A stretch of 64,000 nt of DNA from Nocardia kruczakiae NBRC 101016 (GTDB lineage: Bacteria; Actinomycetota; Actinomycetes; Mycobacteriales; Mycobacteriaceae). Position 1 is the stretch's first letter; each line of letters starts with the position of its first letter. The notes under the pieces were generated by a model. That model did not search any database. It worked only from the letters and a program-made list of their open reading frames with translations, and was not told the origin of the DNA. Position numbers and translations under genes: made by a program. Where the stretch lies: positions 310,001-374,000 of the forward strand of contig NZ_BDBL01000001.1 in NCBI RefSeq assembly GCF_001612965.1. The letters are read 5' to 3'. Below, in pieces: positions 17,508 through 27,960 of the stretch.

Positions 17508-20500
17508 ATGCCGAGCCATCGCCCACCTCTTGCGGGACTGGCCGAGGTGGCCGGTGCCGATGCCGCGCTGAGCCAGGTTCGGCAACTGATCGGGCGCTCC
17601 TCGGTGCAGCTGGTCGCGCCGTCCGCGATCCGGCCGTTCGTGGCGGCGACCGTCGCGGCCGCGCGGCCGCTGGTGGTGGTGACCGCCACCGGGCGGGAGG
17701 CCGACGATCTGACCGTCGAGCTGAGCGAGATCATCGGCGATCGGGTCGCGCTGTTCCCGTCCTGGGAGACGCTGCCGCACGAGCGGTTGTCGCCCAGTGC
17801 CGACACCGTGGGCCGGCGGTTGCAGGTGCTGCGGCGGCTGGCGCATCCGGAGGATCCGGGCCACCCGGAACCGCTGCAGGTGGTGGTGACCACGGTCCGG
17901 TCGCTGATGCAGCCGATGGCTCCGGGCCTGGGCGAGATCGAACCCATCGTGCTGCGCGTCGGCGCCGAATTCGATTTCGACGAATTGACCACGCGTCTGG
18001 TCGAATTCGCTTATGAGCGCGCCGATATGGTCGGCAAGCGCGGCGAATTCGCGGTGCGCGGCGGCATTCTCGACATCTTCCCGCCCACCGCCGATCATCC
18101 GGTGCGCGTGGAATTCTGGGGCGACGAGATCAGTGAACTGCGCGCGTTCTCCGTCGCCGACCAGCGTTCGCTCACCGAGGTCGAGGTGGATCTCGTTGTG
18201 GCGCAGCCCTGCCGGGAACTGCTGCTGACCGAGGAGCTGCGCGAATCCGCGGCGAAGGTGGCCGCGGACAATCCGGCCGACGCGGCGCTGGTCGAAATGC
18301 TGGAGAAGCTGTCGCAGGGCATTCCGGTGGAGGGGATGGAGGCGCTGTTGCCGGTGCTGCGGCCGGGTGAGTTGCAGTTGCTCACCGATGTGGTGCCGAC
18401 GCAATCGCATGTGCTGCTGTGCGATCCGGAGAAGATCCGCACCCGCGCCGCCGATCTGGTCCGCACCGGACAGGAATTCCTCGAGGCGTCGTGGACGGCC
18501 GCGTCCTTCGGCGGGGCGGCCCCCTTGGGCGCGCACGGCCTGGATCTGGCGTCCTCGGCGTATCGCGGTCTGGACGTCGTGCGGGCCGATGCCGAGGCGC
18601 GCGGGTTGCCGTGGTGGACGCTGAGCCCGCTGGCCGCCGACGATCCCGCGGAGGTCGTGCTGCCCGTGCTGTCGGCGCCGGCGGCCCGCGGCTCGGAGGA
18701 GCTGGTCGCGACCGTCTTCGCCTCGTTGCGCGCGCACGTCACCACCGGTGGACGCGCGGTCATCGTGGTCGCGGGACACGGTACGGCACAACGCATTCAG
18801 GAGCGGCTCGCCGATGCCGAGGTTCCGGCCGCGGCGCTCGAGCCGGGCACCGAACCGGTGCGTGGGCTGGTCGGGGTGCTGTGCGGTTCGCTGCACGACG
18901 GCATCGTGTTCGACGACGCGAAACTGGTCGTCATCGCCGAATCCGATCTGACCGGCAACCGCGTCACCGCGCCCGGCGAGGGGAAGAAGCTTCCCGCTCG
19001 CCGGCGCAATCAGGTCGATCCGCTGGCGTTGAGTTCCGGCGATATGGTCGTGCACGATCAGCACGGCATCGGCCGGTTCGTGGAGATGATCGAACGCACC
19101 GTCGGCGGCGCGCGACGCGAGTACCTGGTGATCGAGTACGCGCCCAGTAAGCGCGGTCAGCCCGGCGACCGGTTGTACGTCCCGATGGATTCGCTCGACC
19201 AGCTCTCCCGCTACGTGGGCGGGGAGATGCCGAGTCTGTCCAAACTCGGCGGCTCCGACTGGGCGAATACGAAACGCAAGGCGCGCAAGGCCGTTCGTGA
19301 GATCGCGACCGAACTCGTGCAGTTGTACGCCGCGCGGCAGGCCGCGCCCGGTCACGCGTTCGCCTCCGATACGCCGTGGCAGCAGGAGATGGAGGACGCG
19401 TTCGCGTTCACCGAGACCCACGATCAGCTCACCGCCATCGCCGAGGTGAAGGCCGATATGGAACGCCCGGTGCCGATGGACCGGGTGATCTGCGGCGACG
19501 TCGGTTACGGCAAGACCGAGATCGCGGTGCGGGCGGCGTTCAAGGCGGTTCAGGACGGTAAGCAGGTCGCGGTGCTGGTGCCGACCACGCTGCTGGCACA
19601 GCAACATCTGCAGACCTTCACCGAACGCGTCGCCGGCTTCCCGGTCACGGTGAAGGGCCTGTCGCGCTTCACCGATCCGGCCGAATCGCGCGAGGTGATC
19701 GACGGTATGGCCACCGGTGCGGTCGACATCGTGGTCGGTACCCACCGGCTGCTGCAGACCGGTCTGCGGTGGAAGGAACTCGGCCTCGTGATCATCGACG
19801 AGGAACAGCGGTTCGGCGTCGAGCACAAGGAACACATCAAGGCGCTGCGCACCCACGTCGACGTGCTGACCATGTCGGCCACCCCGATTCCGCGCACCCT
19901 GGAGATGAGCCTGGCCGGGATCCGGGAGATGTCGACCATCCTCACCCCGCCCGAGGAGCGCCACCCCGTCCTGACCTATGTCGGCGGCTACAACGACAAA
20001 CAGGTCGCCGCCGCCGTGCGCCGCGAACTGCTGCGCGACGGCCAGGTCTTCTACGTGCACAACCGTGTGTCCTCGATCGACAAGGCCGCCAAGCGAATTC
20101 GCGATCTGGTTCCCGAGGCGCGGGTCGCGGTGGCGCACGGCCAGATGAACGAGGACACCCTGGAGAAGACCGTGCAGGGCTTCTGGGAGCGCGAATTCGA
20201 CGTCCTGGTGTGCACCACGATCATCGAAACCGGTCTGGACATCTCCAACGCCAATACGCTGATCGTCGAACGGGCCGACGCCCTGGGCCTTTCGCAGCTG
20301 CACCAGCTGCGCGGCCGGGTCGGGCGCAGCCGGGAACGCGGATACGCCTACTTCCTGTATCCGGCCGAGAAGCCGCTCACCGAAACGGCCTACGACCGCC
20401 TGGCCACCATCTCGCAGAACTCCGATCTCGGCGCGGGTATGGCCGTGGCGATGAAGGACCTCGAAATCCGCGGCGCCGGAAACGTTCTCGGCGCCGAACA

Positions 20501-21122
20501 GTCCGGCCATGTCGCCGGCGTCGGCTTCGATCTGTATGTGCGACTGGTCGGTGAGGCGGTGGAGGCCTATCGCGCCGCCGCCGACGGCCGCCCGATCACG
20601 ACCGAGGAAGAGGTCAAGGAGGTGCGGATCGACCTGCCGGTGGATGCGCACATTCCGCCCGACTACATCGCCAGCGACCGGCTGCGGCTGGAGGCCTACC
20701 GCAAACTGGCTGCGGCACAGGATGATTCGGCGCTGGCCGCCGTGGTGGAGGAGCTCGTCGACCGGTACGGCCCGCTGCCGGTGGAGGTCGGCCGGTTGGT
20801 GTCGGTCGCGAAGTTGCGACTGCTGTGCCGCGAGTACGGCATCCAGGAGGTCGGCGTCACGGGCACCACACTGAAGGTATCGCCGCTGCAGTTGCCCGAT
20901 TCGAAGCAGATGCGGCTCAAGCGGCTGTATCCGAGTGCGAGCTATCGGCCCACCACCGGCATCGTGCAACTGCCGCTGCCCCGCGTGGAGGACAGCGTGG
21001 GCGCGGCGCGGGTGCGCGATGTGCAGTTGTTGCAGTTCGTCGCCGATCTGCTGCTGGCGCTCGACGGGAAGCCGAAGGGCATGGTCGATCTCGCGGTGCG
21101 CGCGGAGGTCGCGGTCGGGTGA
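17508..21122 (+). CDS. mfd: Transcription-repair coupling factor Mfd
   Basis: A 1204-residue ATP-dependent translocase that removes stalled RNA polymerase and recruits UvrA to the lesion. The order is as expected: an N-terminal UvrB-like module (about 1-400), an RNA-polymerase-interacting domain near residue 500 ([16 protein letters not shown]), then the RecG-like motor with Walker [17 protein letters not shown] (about 660), [10 protein letters not shown] (DEEQ box), and [17 protein letters not shown], followed by a C-terminal TRCF domain. The ATG at 17508 follows GGGAG. mazG overlaps its stop by four bases. Confidence 0.98.
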   Translation: MPSHRPPLAGLAEVAGADAALSQVRQLIGRSSVQLVAPSAIRPFVAATVAAARPLVVVTATGREADDLTVELSEIIGDRVALFPSWETLPHERLSPSADTVGRRLQVLRRLAHPEDPGHPEPLQVVVTTVRSLMQPMAPGLGEIEPIVLRVGAEFDFDELTTRLVEFAYERADMVGKRGEFAVRGGILDIFPPTADHPVRVEFWGDEISELRAFSVADQRSLTEVEVDLVVAQPCRELLLTEELRESAAKVAADNPADAALVEMLEKLSQGIPVEGMEALLPVLRPGELQLLTDVVPTQSHVLLCDPEKIRTRAADLVRTGQEFLEASWTAASFGGAAPLGAHGLDLASSAYRGLDVVRADAEARGLPWWTLSPLAADDPAEVVLPVLSAPAARGSEELVATVFASLRAHVTTGGRAVIVVAGHGTAQRIQERLADAEVPAAALEPGTEPVRGLVGVLCGSLHDGIVFDDAKLVVIAESDLTGNRVTAPGEGKKLPARRRNQVDPLALSSGDMVVHDQHGIGRFVEMIERTVGGARREYLVIEYAPSKRGQPGDRLYVPMDSLDQLSRYVGGEMPSLSKLGGSDWANTKRKARKAVREIATELVQLYAARQAAPGHAFASDTPWQQEMEDAFAFTETHDQLTAIAEVKADMERPVPMDRVICGDVGYGKTEIAVRAAFKAVQDGKQVAVLVPTTLLAQQHLQTFTERVAGFPVTVKGLSRFTDPAESREVIDGMATGAVDIVVGTHRLLQTGLRWKELGLVIIDEEQRFGVEHKEHIKALRTHVDVLTMSATPIPRTLEMSLAGIREMSTILTPPEERHPVLTYVGGYNDKQVAAAVRRELLRDGQVFYVHNRVSSIDKAAKRIRDLVPEARVAVAHGQMNEDTLEKTVQGFWEREFDVLVCTTIIETGLDISNANTLIVERADALGLSQLHQLRGRVGRSRERGYAYFLYPAEKPLTETAYDRLATISQNSDLGAGMAVAMKDLEIRGAGNVLGAEQSGHVAGVGFDLYVRLVGEAVEAYRAAADGRPITTEEEVKEVRIDLPVDAHIPPDYIASDRLRLEAYRKLAAAQDDSALAAVVEELVDRYGPLPVEVGRLVSVAKLRLLCREYGIQEVGVTGTTLKVSPLQLPDSKQMRLKRLYPSASYRPTTGIVQLPLPRVEDSVGAARVRDVQLLQFVADLLLALDGKPKGMVDLAVRAEVAVG

Positions 21123-21886
21123 GCGAGGACCGGGTCGAGCGCCCGTCGGATGGCTCCGACGACGCCGCGGCTGATTCCGCGCGGGTCGCGCACGGTCTGA
21201 CCGAGGCCGTCGAGGTCATGGACCGGCTGTGGAATTTCGGCGGCTGGGAGGTCACCCAGACCCACGATTCGCTGCGGCCGTATCTGCTGGAGGAGACCTA
21301 CGAACTCCTCGACGCCATTCAGCACGGCGATGCGGAGACGATCAAGGAGGAACTCGGCGACCTGCTGTTGCAGGTGCTGTTCCATTCCCGGATCGCCGAG
21401 GCCGCGGGCGAATTCACCATCGACGAGGTGGCCGCCGCGCTGGTCGCCAAACTGGTGCACCGCAGCCCGCATCTGTCCGATCCGGCGGTGGACGCCGGAG
21501 CGGATGTGGCCGCGAAGGTCGCCGCGCAGGAACGAGCCTGGGAGGAACGCAAACTCACCGAGAAGGCGCGCCGCTCCTGCCTGGACGGGATCGCGATGGC
21601 GCAACCCGCGCTGGCGCTGGCGGAGAAGATTCGCTCCCGCAGCGCGAAGGCGGGATTACCCCAGGATCTGGTCCCCGAGGAGCTGCGGGTGATTCACCTG
21701 GGTGGACCCGAAAGCGCCGAGGAGCGGCTCCGCAAGGCCACGCTGGACTTCGCGGCGCGAATCCGGGCCGCGGAGGACGCGGCCGAGCAGACCCGCGGCG
21801 TACGCGGACCACTGGGTCCCGACGAGTGGCGCGCTCACTGGGAAACCTTCGCCGACGCGCTGGGGGACCGGCAGCGCCGGCCGTGA
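21119..21886 (+). CDS. mazG: Nucleoside triphosphate pyrophosphohydrolase MazG
   Basis: A 255-residue MazG that hydrolyses (d)NTPs to monophosphates, sanitising damaged nucleotides. The metal-binding helices are clear: [10 protein letters not shown] followed by [19 protein letters not shown] near residue 80, the EExxE...ExxD pattern. [12 protein letters not shown] and [10 protein letters not shown] follow, as in the long bacterial form. The GTG at 21119 lies inside the mfd stop (GTGA), so translation is coupled, consistent with the usual mfd-mazG pair. Confidence 0.93.
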   Translation: MSEDRVERPSDGSDDAAADSARVAHGLTEAVEVMDRLWNFGGWEVTQTHDSLRPYLLEETYELLDAIQHGDAETIKEELGDLLLQVLFHSRIAEAAGEFTIDEVAAALVAKLVHRSPHLSDPAVDAGADVAAKVAAQERAWEERKLTEKARRSCLDGIAMAQPALALAEKIRSRSAKAGLPQDLVPEELRVIHLGGPESAEERLRKATLDFAARIRAAEDAAEQTRGVRGPLGPDEWRAHWETFADALGDRQRRP

Positions 21887-21920
21887 GGTCACGCCCGGTC
21901 GGCTCGCCCGTGTCGGGTGG

Positions 21921-22220
21921 TCAGGAGCCTTCCGCCAGATAGCGTTCGACGGTCTCGACTTTCGACGTCAGGGCGCCGGTGACGCCGGGACGGATGTCGG
22001 CCTTGATCACCAGGCTGCAGCGCGGCGCGACCGCGAGGACGGCGTCGGAGGCCTGTTTGATCACCCCCATCACCTCGTCCCATTCGCCCTCGAGTGTGGT
22101 GAACATGGCATTGGTTTCGTTCGGCAGCCCGCTGGCGCGGACGATGCGGACGGCTTCGGCGACGGCGCGGCCCACATCGGCGCCGGTGCCGATCGGGGTG
22201 ACCGAGAAGGCGGCGATCAT
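21921..22220 (-). CDS. MTH1187 / UPF0045 family thiamine-binding-like protein
   Basis: A 99-residue protein of the MTH1187/YkoF-like family, ferredoxin-like fold. Recognisable are [20 protein letters not shown] at the N-terminus and [20 protein letters not shown] in the middle. Some members bind thiamine or its precursors, but a role is not established. It is the second cistron after the PPOX-fold gene, five bases apart, on the minus strand and convergent with mazG. Confidence 0.8.
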   Translation of the reverse strand: MIAAFSVTPIGTGADVGRAVAEAVRIVRASGLPNETNAMFTTLEGEWDEVMGVIKQASDAVLAVAPRCSLVIKADIRPGVTGALTSKVETVERYLAEGS

Positions 22221-22225
22221 GGGCG

Positions 22226-22702
22226 TCAATTCTTCGCGTCGACCATCTCCTGCAGGGTGGCGACACGCGAGCGGAGGTATTCGAGTTCCGGTTCGTCGAG
22301 GACCGTGCGCTGAATGCCCGCTTCGACCTCGAACGCGCCCTGGCGGTGGTCGTCGATCACCTCGACATCGATGGCGACGGCCACATAGTCCTCGGCGCCG
22401 GGCATCGGATCGGCGATGACGCGCGCCCGACCGCGGGCGCACAGTGCCACATTGCCGCCACCGAGGATCAGCAGCGCGACATCGGGACGTTTGCGCAGCC
22501 GCGCCAGCGAACCGCGATCGAACTTCAGGCTCAACAGGATTCGCCGGTCGTCGGCACGCACCGGCCAGCTGACGGGTATCGCGTGCGGCGACGGATCGGT
22601 GGTCACCAGGACGGCGATGGTGTCCAGTGGCCAGGTCGGCAGGACGTCCAGTTCGGGATGCTCGGCCGCGGGCTGTTGACGTTCTCCGGCACTGGCTACC
22701 AT
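22226..22702 (-). CDS. PPOX-class flavin/F420-binding-fold protein
   Basis: A 158-residue split-barrel protein of the pyridoxamine 5'-phosphate oxidase-like group. The fold is suggested by [33 protein letters not shown] strands, then [22 protein letters not shown]. Actinobacterial members bind FMN, F420 or heme; which applies here cannot be told. It is transcribed just ahead of the MTH1187-type gene and likely forms a two-gene unit with it. Confidence 0.65.
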   Translation of the reverse strand: MVASAGERQQPAAEHPELDVLPTWPLDTIAVLVTTDPSPHAIPVSWPVRADDRRILLSLKFDRGSLARLRKRPDVALLILGGGNVALCARGRARVIADPMPGAEDYVAVAIDVEVIDDHRQGAFEVEAGIQRTVLDEPELEYLRSRVATLQEMVDAKN

Positions 22703-22883
22703 CTCGTCACCTCACGGTCGGCTTACGCGGCGGCGTCGGCCGCGACTGGCACCCCAGTGTAAACCGTTGTGCCGCTTACGTGCTGGGTGTGCAGGCCGGA
22801 TTCGAGCGGCGCTGGTGGTAGGGGTGCGAACGGGTGGTCGGCCCCGCGTCGCGCGTAAGTGTGGATCGGATCGGGACGAACCG

Positions 22884-24311
22884 TCAGTTCATGCTATCGG
22901 CGAGCTCGCGTGGTTCGCTGTCCTCCCGGTGGTGCAGCAGGGAGAAGTACCGGCGCAGCATCAGCAGGGCGGTGGCCGCCAAGCCCGCGGTCAGACCCCA
23001 CCAGACTCCGTTCGCGCCCAGGCCGAGCGGGAAGGCGAGCAGCAGTGCGGTCGGCAGGCCGACGAGCCAATACCCCACCAGCGAAAGCCGGAATCCGGCG
23101 CGCGTGTCCTTCACACCCCGCAGCAGCCCGTTGCCGATGTTCTGTGCGGCATCGAAGAACTGCAGGACGACGGCGATCAGCAGCAGGCTGTGCGCGAGTT
23201 CGACGGTGGCGCCGTCGCGGCCGGCGAGGAACGGGCGCAGCACCAGATCGGGCGCGGCGACGTACAGCACGCCGACGACCGCGGCCACCACGGCCGCCTG
23301 CCGCAATGCCAGCCAGGCCAGGTTCTGGGCGCGGCGGAACTCCTCGCGGGCCACGGCCCGGCTCACCAGGATCGAGACCCCGTGCGAGAGCCCCACCGCG
23401 ACCTGGAACACGATGTAGACGAGCTGATACACCACGTTGTGCGCGGCCAGCGCCGCCGGGCCGAGCGTGCCCATCGCCAGCGCCAGCACCGAGAACATGC
23501 CTGCCTCGGAGCCGTAGGTGAGCGCGATGGGCGCGCCGAGCCGCAGTTCCGCGGTGACCGTTCGCCGGCGGACCGGCCACATCCGCACCGGCAGCGTCGG
23601 CCCCAGCGCCGCGTCGCGGCGCACCATCACCCAGAACACCGCGAAGGTGACGAGGAAGACGACCGAGGACGCCACGCCGACACCGGTCAGGCCCAGGGCG
23701 GGCAGTCCGGCCCAGCCGTGGATCAGGGCCAGCGCGACCACCGCGTTCACGGCCACCGAGCCGAGCGTCACCACCAGCAGCGCCTGCGGCCGTTGCATGC
23801 CGACGGTGTATTGCCGCAACACCTGGAACCACAGGCAGGGCAGCAGACCCGGGGCCAGCGCCACCATCATCGGCCGCGCTTCGGCCAGCACCGCGGCGTC
23901 TTGGCCGAGCCATTGCAGCGACCAGCCCAGGCCGACCAGGATCAGGCCGCCGAGCAACCCCGCCGCCGTGGCGATGAGGAAGCTCGATCGGACCACATCG
24001 CGGATCTCGTGTTCGGGGTCGCGGCGCTGCTTCTCGGCCCGGCTCACCACGGTTGCCACCTGATTGCCGCTGGCGGTGATCAACCCGACGCACATGGTCC
24101 GGATCTGGTTGAACAACACCAGCGCGAGCCCGCCGGCGGCCACCTGGTCGACGCCGAGGCTGCCCATCAGCGCGATATTGGTGGTGGAGATCGCGACCTG
24201 GGCCAGCTGCGTCAGCGCGATCGGCGTGGCCAGCGCCGTCAGCCGCCGCCCGTCGCCGCGGGCCGCGACCGCGGTCATCGGCGACCCTCGGTCATCTGAT
24301 TCATCGGACAC
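22884..24311 (-). CDS. MATE-family efflux transporter
   Basis: A 475-residue polytopic protein of the MATE/DinF family, a cation-driven exporter of small molecules. Repeated hydrophobic segments give about 12 helices in two halves. Family features include PIALTQLAQVAISTTNIALMG in helix 1 and the second-half repeat APIALTYGSEAGMFSVLALA. The GTG at 24311 overlaps the stop of the SbnA-like gene by 11 bases; an alternative ATG is 11 codons later. It is the last gene of the iron-box operon and is the natural exporter of the operon's product. Confidence 0.88.
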   Translation of the reverse strand: MSDESDDRGSPMTAVAARGDGRRLTALATPIALTQLAQVAISTTNIALMGSLGVDQVAAGGLALVLFNQIRTMCVGLITASGNQVATVVSRAEKQRRDPEHEIRDVVRSSFLIATAAGLLGGLILVGLGWSLQWLGQDAAVLAEARPMMVALAPGLLPCLWFQVLRQYTVGMQRPQALLVVTLGSVAVNAVVALALIHGWAGLPALGLTGVGVASSVVFLVTFAVFWVMVRRDAALGPTLPVRMWPVRRRTVTAELRLGAPIALTYGSEAGMFSVLALAMGTLGPAALAAHNVVYQLVYIVFQVAVGLSHGVSILVSRAVAREEFRRAQNLAWLALRQAAVVAAVVGVLYVAAPDLVLRPFLAGRDGATVELAHSLLLIAVVLQFFDAAQNIGNGLLRGVKDTRAGFRLSLVGYWLVGLPTALLLAFPLGLGANGVWWGLTAGLAATALLMLRRYFSLLHHREDSEPRELADSMN

Positions 24312-25347
24312 CCACCAGGTTTCGCGGCTCGGATACCGCTGGTGTACCCGGTGCGTAGCGGTCCAGCAGGTCGGTGACCGCGTGCTCGGCGGTGCGGTCG
24401 AGCAGATCGCGGTCGCTCATCCATTCGTCGTCGAAGACCGTGTCGAGGTACTTTTCCCCGCCGTCGCAGACGATGGTGACGATCGTCGAGCCCGGTTCGA
24501 ATTCCTCGAGTCGCTGCAGCGCCACATATACCGACCCGCCCGCCGACCCGCCGATCATCAGACCGGAACGCTGCGCGACCGCGCGGGCGGTGGCGAAGGC
24601 GTCCACATCCGAGACGGTGACTCCCTCGTCCAGCAGCGAGTAGTCCACGGCCGTACCGACGGTCGCGCCGGGCGGGGTGCCGGTGCCCGACTGCCAGTAC
24701 GGTCCGCCGGGCCCGCCGAACGCGATCGACCCGACCGGTTCCACGCCGATCACCCGCGCCGGATGGCCCAGGTCGCGCAGCCGCCGCGCCGTGCCGAACA
24801 GCGATCCGCCGGTGCCGACCGCGGACACCAGGATGTCGACATGGCCGAGATCGGCCAGCAACTCCTCCGCGACCGCGTAGTAGCCGACCGGATTGGCCTC
24901 GTTGTTGTGCTGTTCGGTGAAGTAGGCGTCCGGCCGCGCGGCCGCCATCGCCTCGGCCAGGTCCTCCCGGGCGGAGGTGGCCAGGCTGTCGTCGCCCTCG
25001 GCGGCGACGTAGACGAGGTCGGCACCCATGGCTCGCATCGCGCGCAGTTTGTCCTTACAGGCGTGGTGGTCCACGACCGCGGTGAATCGATAACCGCGTT
25101 CGGCCGCGACCACCGCCAGTCCCAGTCCGGTATTCCCGGATGTGGACTCGATAATATGCCCGCCACTTCTCAGCAAACCTCGGCGTTCGGCATCGAGCAC
25201 CATTTCGCGGGCCATCCGGATCTTCGCCGCGCCGGTCGGATTGAACTGTTCGAGTTTGAGTAGTAGCCGGGTGCCGCCCTCGGTGACGGCCAGCTCGAAC
25301 AGGGGAGTGTTTCCGATCAGGTCCGTCACGCGCGTGACGATCGGCAT
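24301..25347 (-). CDS. SbnA-like PLP-dependent synthase (cysteine synthase family)
   Basis: A 348-residue fold-type II PLP enzyme. The PLP lysine lies in FNPTGAAKIRMA (about residue 41), the substrate loop in ESTSGNTGLGLA (about 68), and the phosphate loop in SAVGTGGSLFGTARRL (about 178). The altered NPTGAAKIR in place of the NPxGSxKDR of true cysteine synthases, together with an adjacent SbnB homolog, points to an SbnA role: joining O-phosphoserine to an amino acid (glutamate in S. aureus) on the way to 2,3-diaminopropionate. GAGGAG precedes the ATG. The decarboxylase gene ends 34 bases upstream. Confidence 0.8.
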   Translation of the reverse strand: MPIVTRVTDLIGNTPLFELAVTEGGTRLLLKLEQFNPTGAAKIRMAREMVLDAERRGLLRSGGHIIESTSGNTGLGLAVVAAERGYRFTAVVDHHACKDKLRAMRAMGADLVYVAAEGDDSLATSAREDLAEAMAAARPDAYFTEQHNNEANPVGYYAVAEELLADLGHVDILVSAVGTGGSLFGTARRLRDLGHPARVIGVEPVGSIAFGGPGGPYWQSGTGTPPGATVGTAVDYSLLDEGVTVSDVDAFATARAVAQRSGLMIGGSAGGSVYVALQRLEEFEPGSTIVTIVCDGGEKYLDTVFDDEWMSDRDLLDRTAEHAVTDLLDRYAPGTPAVSEPRNLVGVR

Positions 25348-25381
25348 GCGAGTCTCCTCGAGAGTGTGATGGGAAGGGGAG

Positions 25382-26758
25382 TCAGCGTTCGAGCGTCCAG
25401 CGCAGCCGCGGCGGCTGCGCCGGATCCACGTCCGGGCTGCTCGACAGCAGCACCTTCGGCGGGAGGGGGAGATCGTGGAACGACGATTCGTTCGAATCCA
25501 TCTGATATCCGGCGGTATTCGGATAGACGAGCAGATCGCCGATGACCGCCGGACGCGGTAGTGGAATGCGCCGCCAGCTCAGCATGTCCGACTCCAGGCA
25601 GGTCGCCGCGCCGACGCAGGCCGGAGTCACCGCACCCGGCCGCGTCGGCCACAGCACCGGATCGGGCAGGTATTCACTGTCGAACCACTGTTCGGACAGG
25701 CTCAGACTGGTGCCGTCGACGGTGAGCAGCTGGTAGGGAAATGACTGTGCCGTGCGGGTTTTCACGCCTTGGACGCGGAACACCGTGCTTCCGGCGCGGT
25801 CGAGCAGCGCGCGCCCGGGTTCGATCGCGAGCCGGATAGCGTGGGCGCGTAGAACTTTCGCCAGGTCGTCGTGGTCGAGGACGGCGGCCAGCGCGGCCGG
25901 TCCGGCGGGACGCTGATGGTAGGGATAGTACGAATCGAAGGTCTTGTCCGCGTGGAACCAGTGCGGATCGTGGTCCTCGGTGAAGGCGCGCCAGGCCGTA
26001 TCCGGCAGATAGTCCACGCCGAATCCGCCGCCGATGGAGACGGTGGTGACCGGATGTCCGAGGGCGCGCGCGTGCAGGCACCGCTCGACCAGCGCCGCCG
26101 CGAGTTCCGAGCGGGCGATCGGGTCGTAGCCGGACAGGTGAAAGCTGAAGCCCTCCACCTTGATCGGTGCCGGATCGGTGCGGTGCAGCACCGTGTCGAG
26201 TTCGATGTCGGTCATGCCGAATCGGCTGGTCGAATCCGGCGGCAGTACCCGCAGCAGCACCCGGGCGGTGGCGCCGAGGCCCGCGAGCCGGTCGAGTTCG
26301 CCCGGTTCGTCGATGGCGATCAGGGCGCCGTGCCGGGTGGCCAGCCACAGCAGCTCATCGGATTTGGCCGGGCCGGTCACCATCAGATCGTGGCCCCGGA
26401 TGCCATGCGCCAGAGCCGAACTCAGCTCACCGACGCTGGCGACATCGGCGCCGGCGCCGTGTTCGGCGCAGACCCGCACCACGGCTGTGGACTTGTTGGC
26501 CTTCTTGCCGTAGTAGATCGCGCCGTCGACGCCGTGGCGGCGGAACTGTTCGCGGAAGCCGTCGATATTCACGCCCACCCGCTGCGGGGACAGCACGTGG
26601 AACGGGCCGCCGACCGCGTAGGCGATGTCGTCGAGCAGACGGGCGTCGGCCAGCAGCCGGTGCTCCCATTCGTCTCGGTGTGCGGGGAGGGGAGGTGCGG
26701 TGATCGAACGAGGGGTCAACGTATCCTTGGGCGCCTGCGTACTCCGGCTCGCGGTCAC
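25382..26758 (-). CDS. Fold-type III PLP-dependent decarboxylase-like enzyme (DapDC/SbnH/Y4yA group)
   Basis: A 458-residue protein of the alanine-racemase-fold decarboxylases (diaminopimelate, ornithine and SbnH types). The PLP lysine is in IYYGKKANKSTAVVRV (about residue 82). Further signatures are FSFHLSGYD (about 185), VSIGGGFGVDYLP (about 223) and AIEPGRALLDRAG (about 320). The C-terminal catalytic-cysteine block reads CLESDMLSWRRI, near to Y4yA-type members. In staphyloferrin B synthesis SbnH decarboxylates a diaminopropionate conjugate; a like step here is inference. The GTG at 26758 follows GGAGACGAGG. A 187-base gap separates it from the SbnB-like gene upstream. Confidence 0.75.
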   Translation of the reverse strand: MTASRSTQAPKDTLTPRSITAPPLPAHRDEWEHRLLADARLLDDIAYAVGGPFHVLSPQRVGVNIDGFREQFRRHGVDGAIYYGKKANKSTAVVRVCAEHGAGADVASVGELSSALAHGIRGHDLMVTGPAKSDELLWLATRHGALIAIDEPGELDRLAGLGATARVLLRVLPPDSTSRFGMTDIELDTVLHRTDPAPIKVEGFSFHLSGYDPIARSELAAALVERCLHARALGHPVTTVSIGGGFGVDYLPDTAWRAFTEDHDPHWFHADKTFDSYYPYHQRPAGPAALAAVLDHDDLAKVLRAHAIRLAIEPGRALLDRAGSTVFRVQGVKTRTAQSFPYQLLTVDGTSLSLSEQWFDSEYLPDPVLWPTRPGAVTPACVGAATCLESDMLSWRRIPLPRPAVIGDLLVYPNTAGYQMDSNESSFHDLPLPPKVLLSSSPDVDPAQPPRLRWTLER

Positions 26759-26945
26759 CGCCTCGTCTCCGAGGCCGACGACCGCTTCGAGTCACCGAAA
26801 GTTGTTTGCGCAGTGGGCATACCCCATGGGCGCGCTCGCCGCGGTGTCGCCGGTCGGCCCGCACGTGGTGTAGCGAGCGGCCGGATCGTCGTCCGGTTCG
26901 CGGTCGGCCGGGACGACCGCGTAGCGCTAGGGGTGGGCGTCCCGG

Positions 26946-27935
26946 TCAGTCCCACAGCGGCACCTCCGTGCCCCGGCCCTCGGCGATGGCGCGTTCGGCC
27001 AGGGCGTGCGCGACGGCGATATCGGTGAGGACCAAGCCGCTGTTGTAGACGAACAGCCGTTCGTCGGCACTGGTGCGCGCGGTCGCGCGGCGGCCCAGAA
27101 TCGCCGGCAGTTCGGCGTCGACCGAGCGCAACCGCCCATCCGGCCCTGCCATATCGGTGCCGGTCAGCGCCATCTGCTCGGCGCTGGTGGCGACCACGCG
27201 ATCGGCGTCGGTGAGCGTCGAGGGAGCCAGTCCGTAACCGACCAGCACGGCCACCGAACCCGGTGCCAGATCATCGGATTCGAGGGCGACCTGCGTGCCC
27301 GGACCGGCGGTCGCGAGCACCACATCGGCGGTCGCCGCCGCGGCGCGCGGATCCTCGACCACGTCCAGATCCAGGTGCGGAGCGTGCGCGCGCAGGTGGG
27401 TGCCCACCGCTTCCAGGCCCTCGGGATGGGTGCCGTACACCATCAGCCGGTTCAGCTGCGGATTCGCGGCGAGCAAGTGCGGCAACGCGTTTCGGCCCTG
27501 GGTGCCGGTGCCGATCAGTAGGACGCTGCGCGCACCCGGCCGCACCGTTTCACGCACCAGCAGCGCCGACACCGCCGGCGTGCGCAGTGCGCCCACCCGC
27601 GCGCAGTCCATCATCGCGATGGGCGTGCCGGTGGCGTCGTCGTAGAGGGTGATGGTGGTGTAGTAGCGCTTGGTGCTGCGGTCGTGGCTCGGATCGAATT
27701 TGTACGAGGTCTTCATCGCCACCACCCGGCGGCGCCCGTCGCGCCCCAGCATCGCGTACGCCACCGACCAGCCGTCCGGATGCGCCACACTGAGCTTGCG
27801 GGGGTTGTCCGAATCACCCTGTGCCAGGGCCAGATAGGCGTCCTCGACGGCGCGCACCACCTCGTTGGGGGCGATCGGGACATCGGCGAGATCGCTGCGG
27901 CTGAGTACGCGCAACGGGGTGGGGCGGCTGCTCAC
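26946..27935 (-). CDS. SbnB-like dehydrogenase (ornithine cyclodeaminase family)
   Basis: A 329-residue protein of the ornithine cyclodeaminase/mu-crystallin family. The N-terminal half holds substrate-binding segments such as VVAMKTSYKFDPS, MDCARVGALRTPAVSAL is the conserved family block, and the NAD site is VLLIGTGTQGRNALPHLL near residue 138. SbnB oxidatively cleaves the SbnA product N-(1-amino-1-carboxy-2-ethyl)-glutamate to give 2,3-diaminopropionate. Pairing with an SbnA homolog makes that role likely here. The GTG at 27935 has GAGGAA upstream and follows the dioxygenase stop by 25 bases. Confidence 0.8.
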   Translation of the reverse strand: MSSRPTPLRVLSRSDLADVPIAPNEVVRAVEDAYLALAQGDSDNPRKLSVAHPDGWSVAYAMLGRDGRRRVVAMKTSYKFDPSHDRSTKRYYTTITLYDDATGTPIAMMDCARVGALRTPAVSALLVRETVRPGARSVLLIGTGTQGRNALPHLLAANPQLNRLMVYGTHPEGLEAVGTHLRAHAPHLDLDVVEDPRAAAATADVVLATAGPGTQVALESDDLAPGSVAVLVGYGLAPSTLTDADRVVATSAEQMALTGTDMAGPDGRLRSVDAELPAILGRRATARTSADERLFVYNSGLVLTDIAVAHALAERAIAEGRGTEVPLWD

Positions 27936-27960
27936 TGCGTTCCTCGGTTCACTGGTCGGT

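Noticed and set aside
17298..20969. A 1223-codon open frame antisense to mfd
   Set aside because: Its residues are repetitive His/Arg/Gly-rich translation of a high-GC gene's opposite strand; mfd on + is unmistakable.
26759..26945. A small gene in the 187-base gap inside the iron-box operon
   Set aside because: No frame with a ribosome site or coding-like composition was found on either strand.
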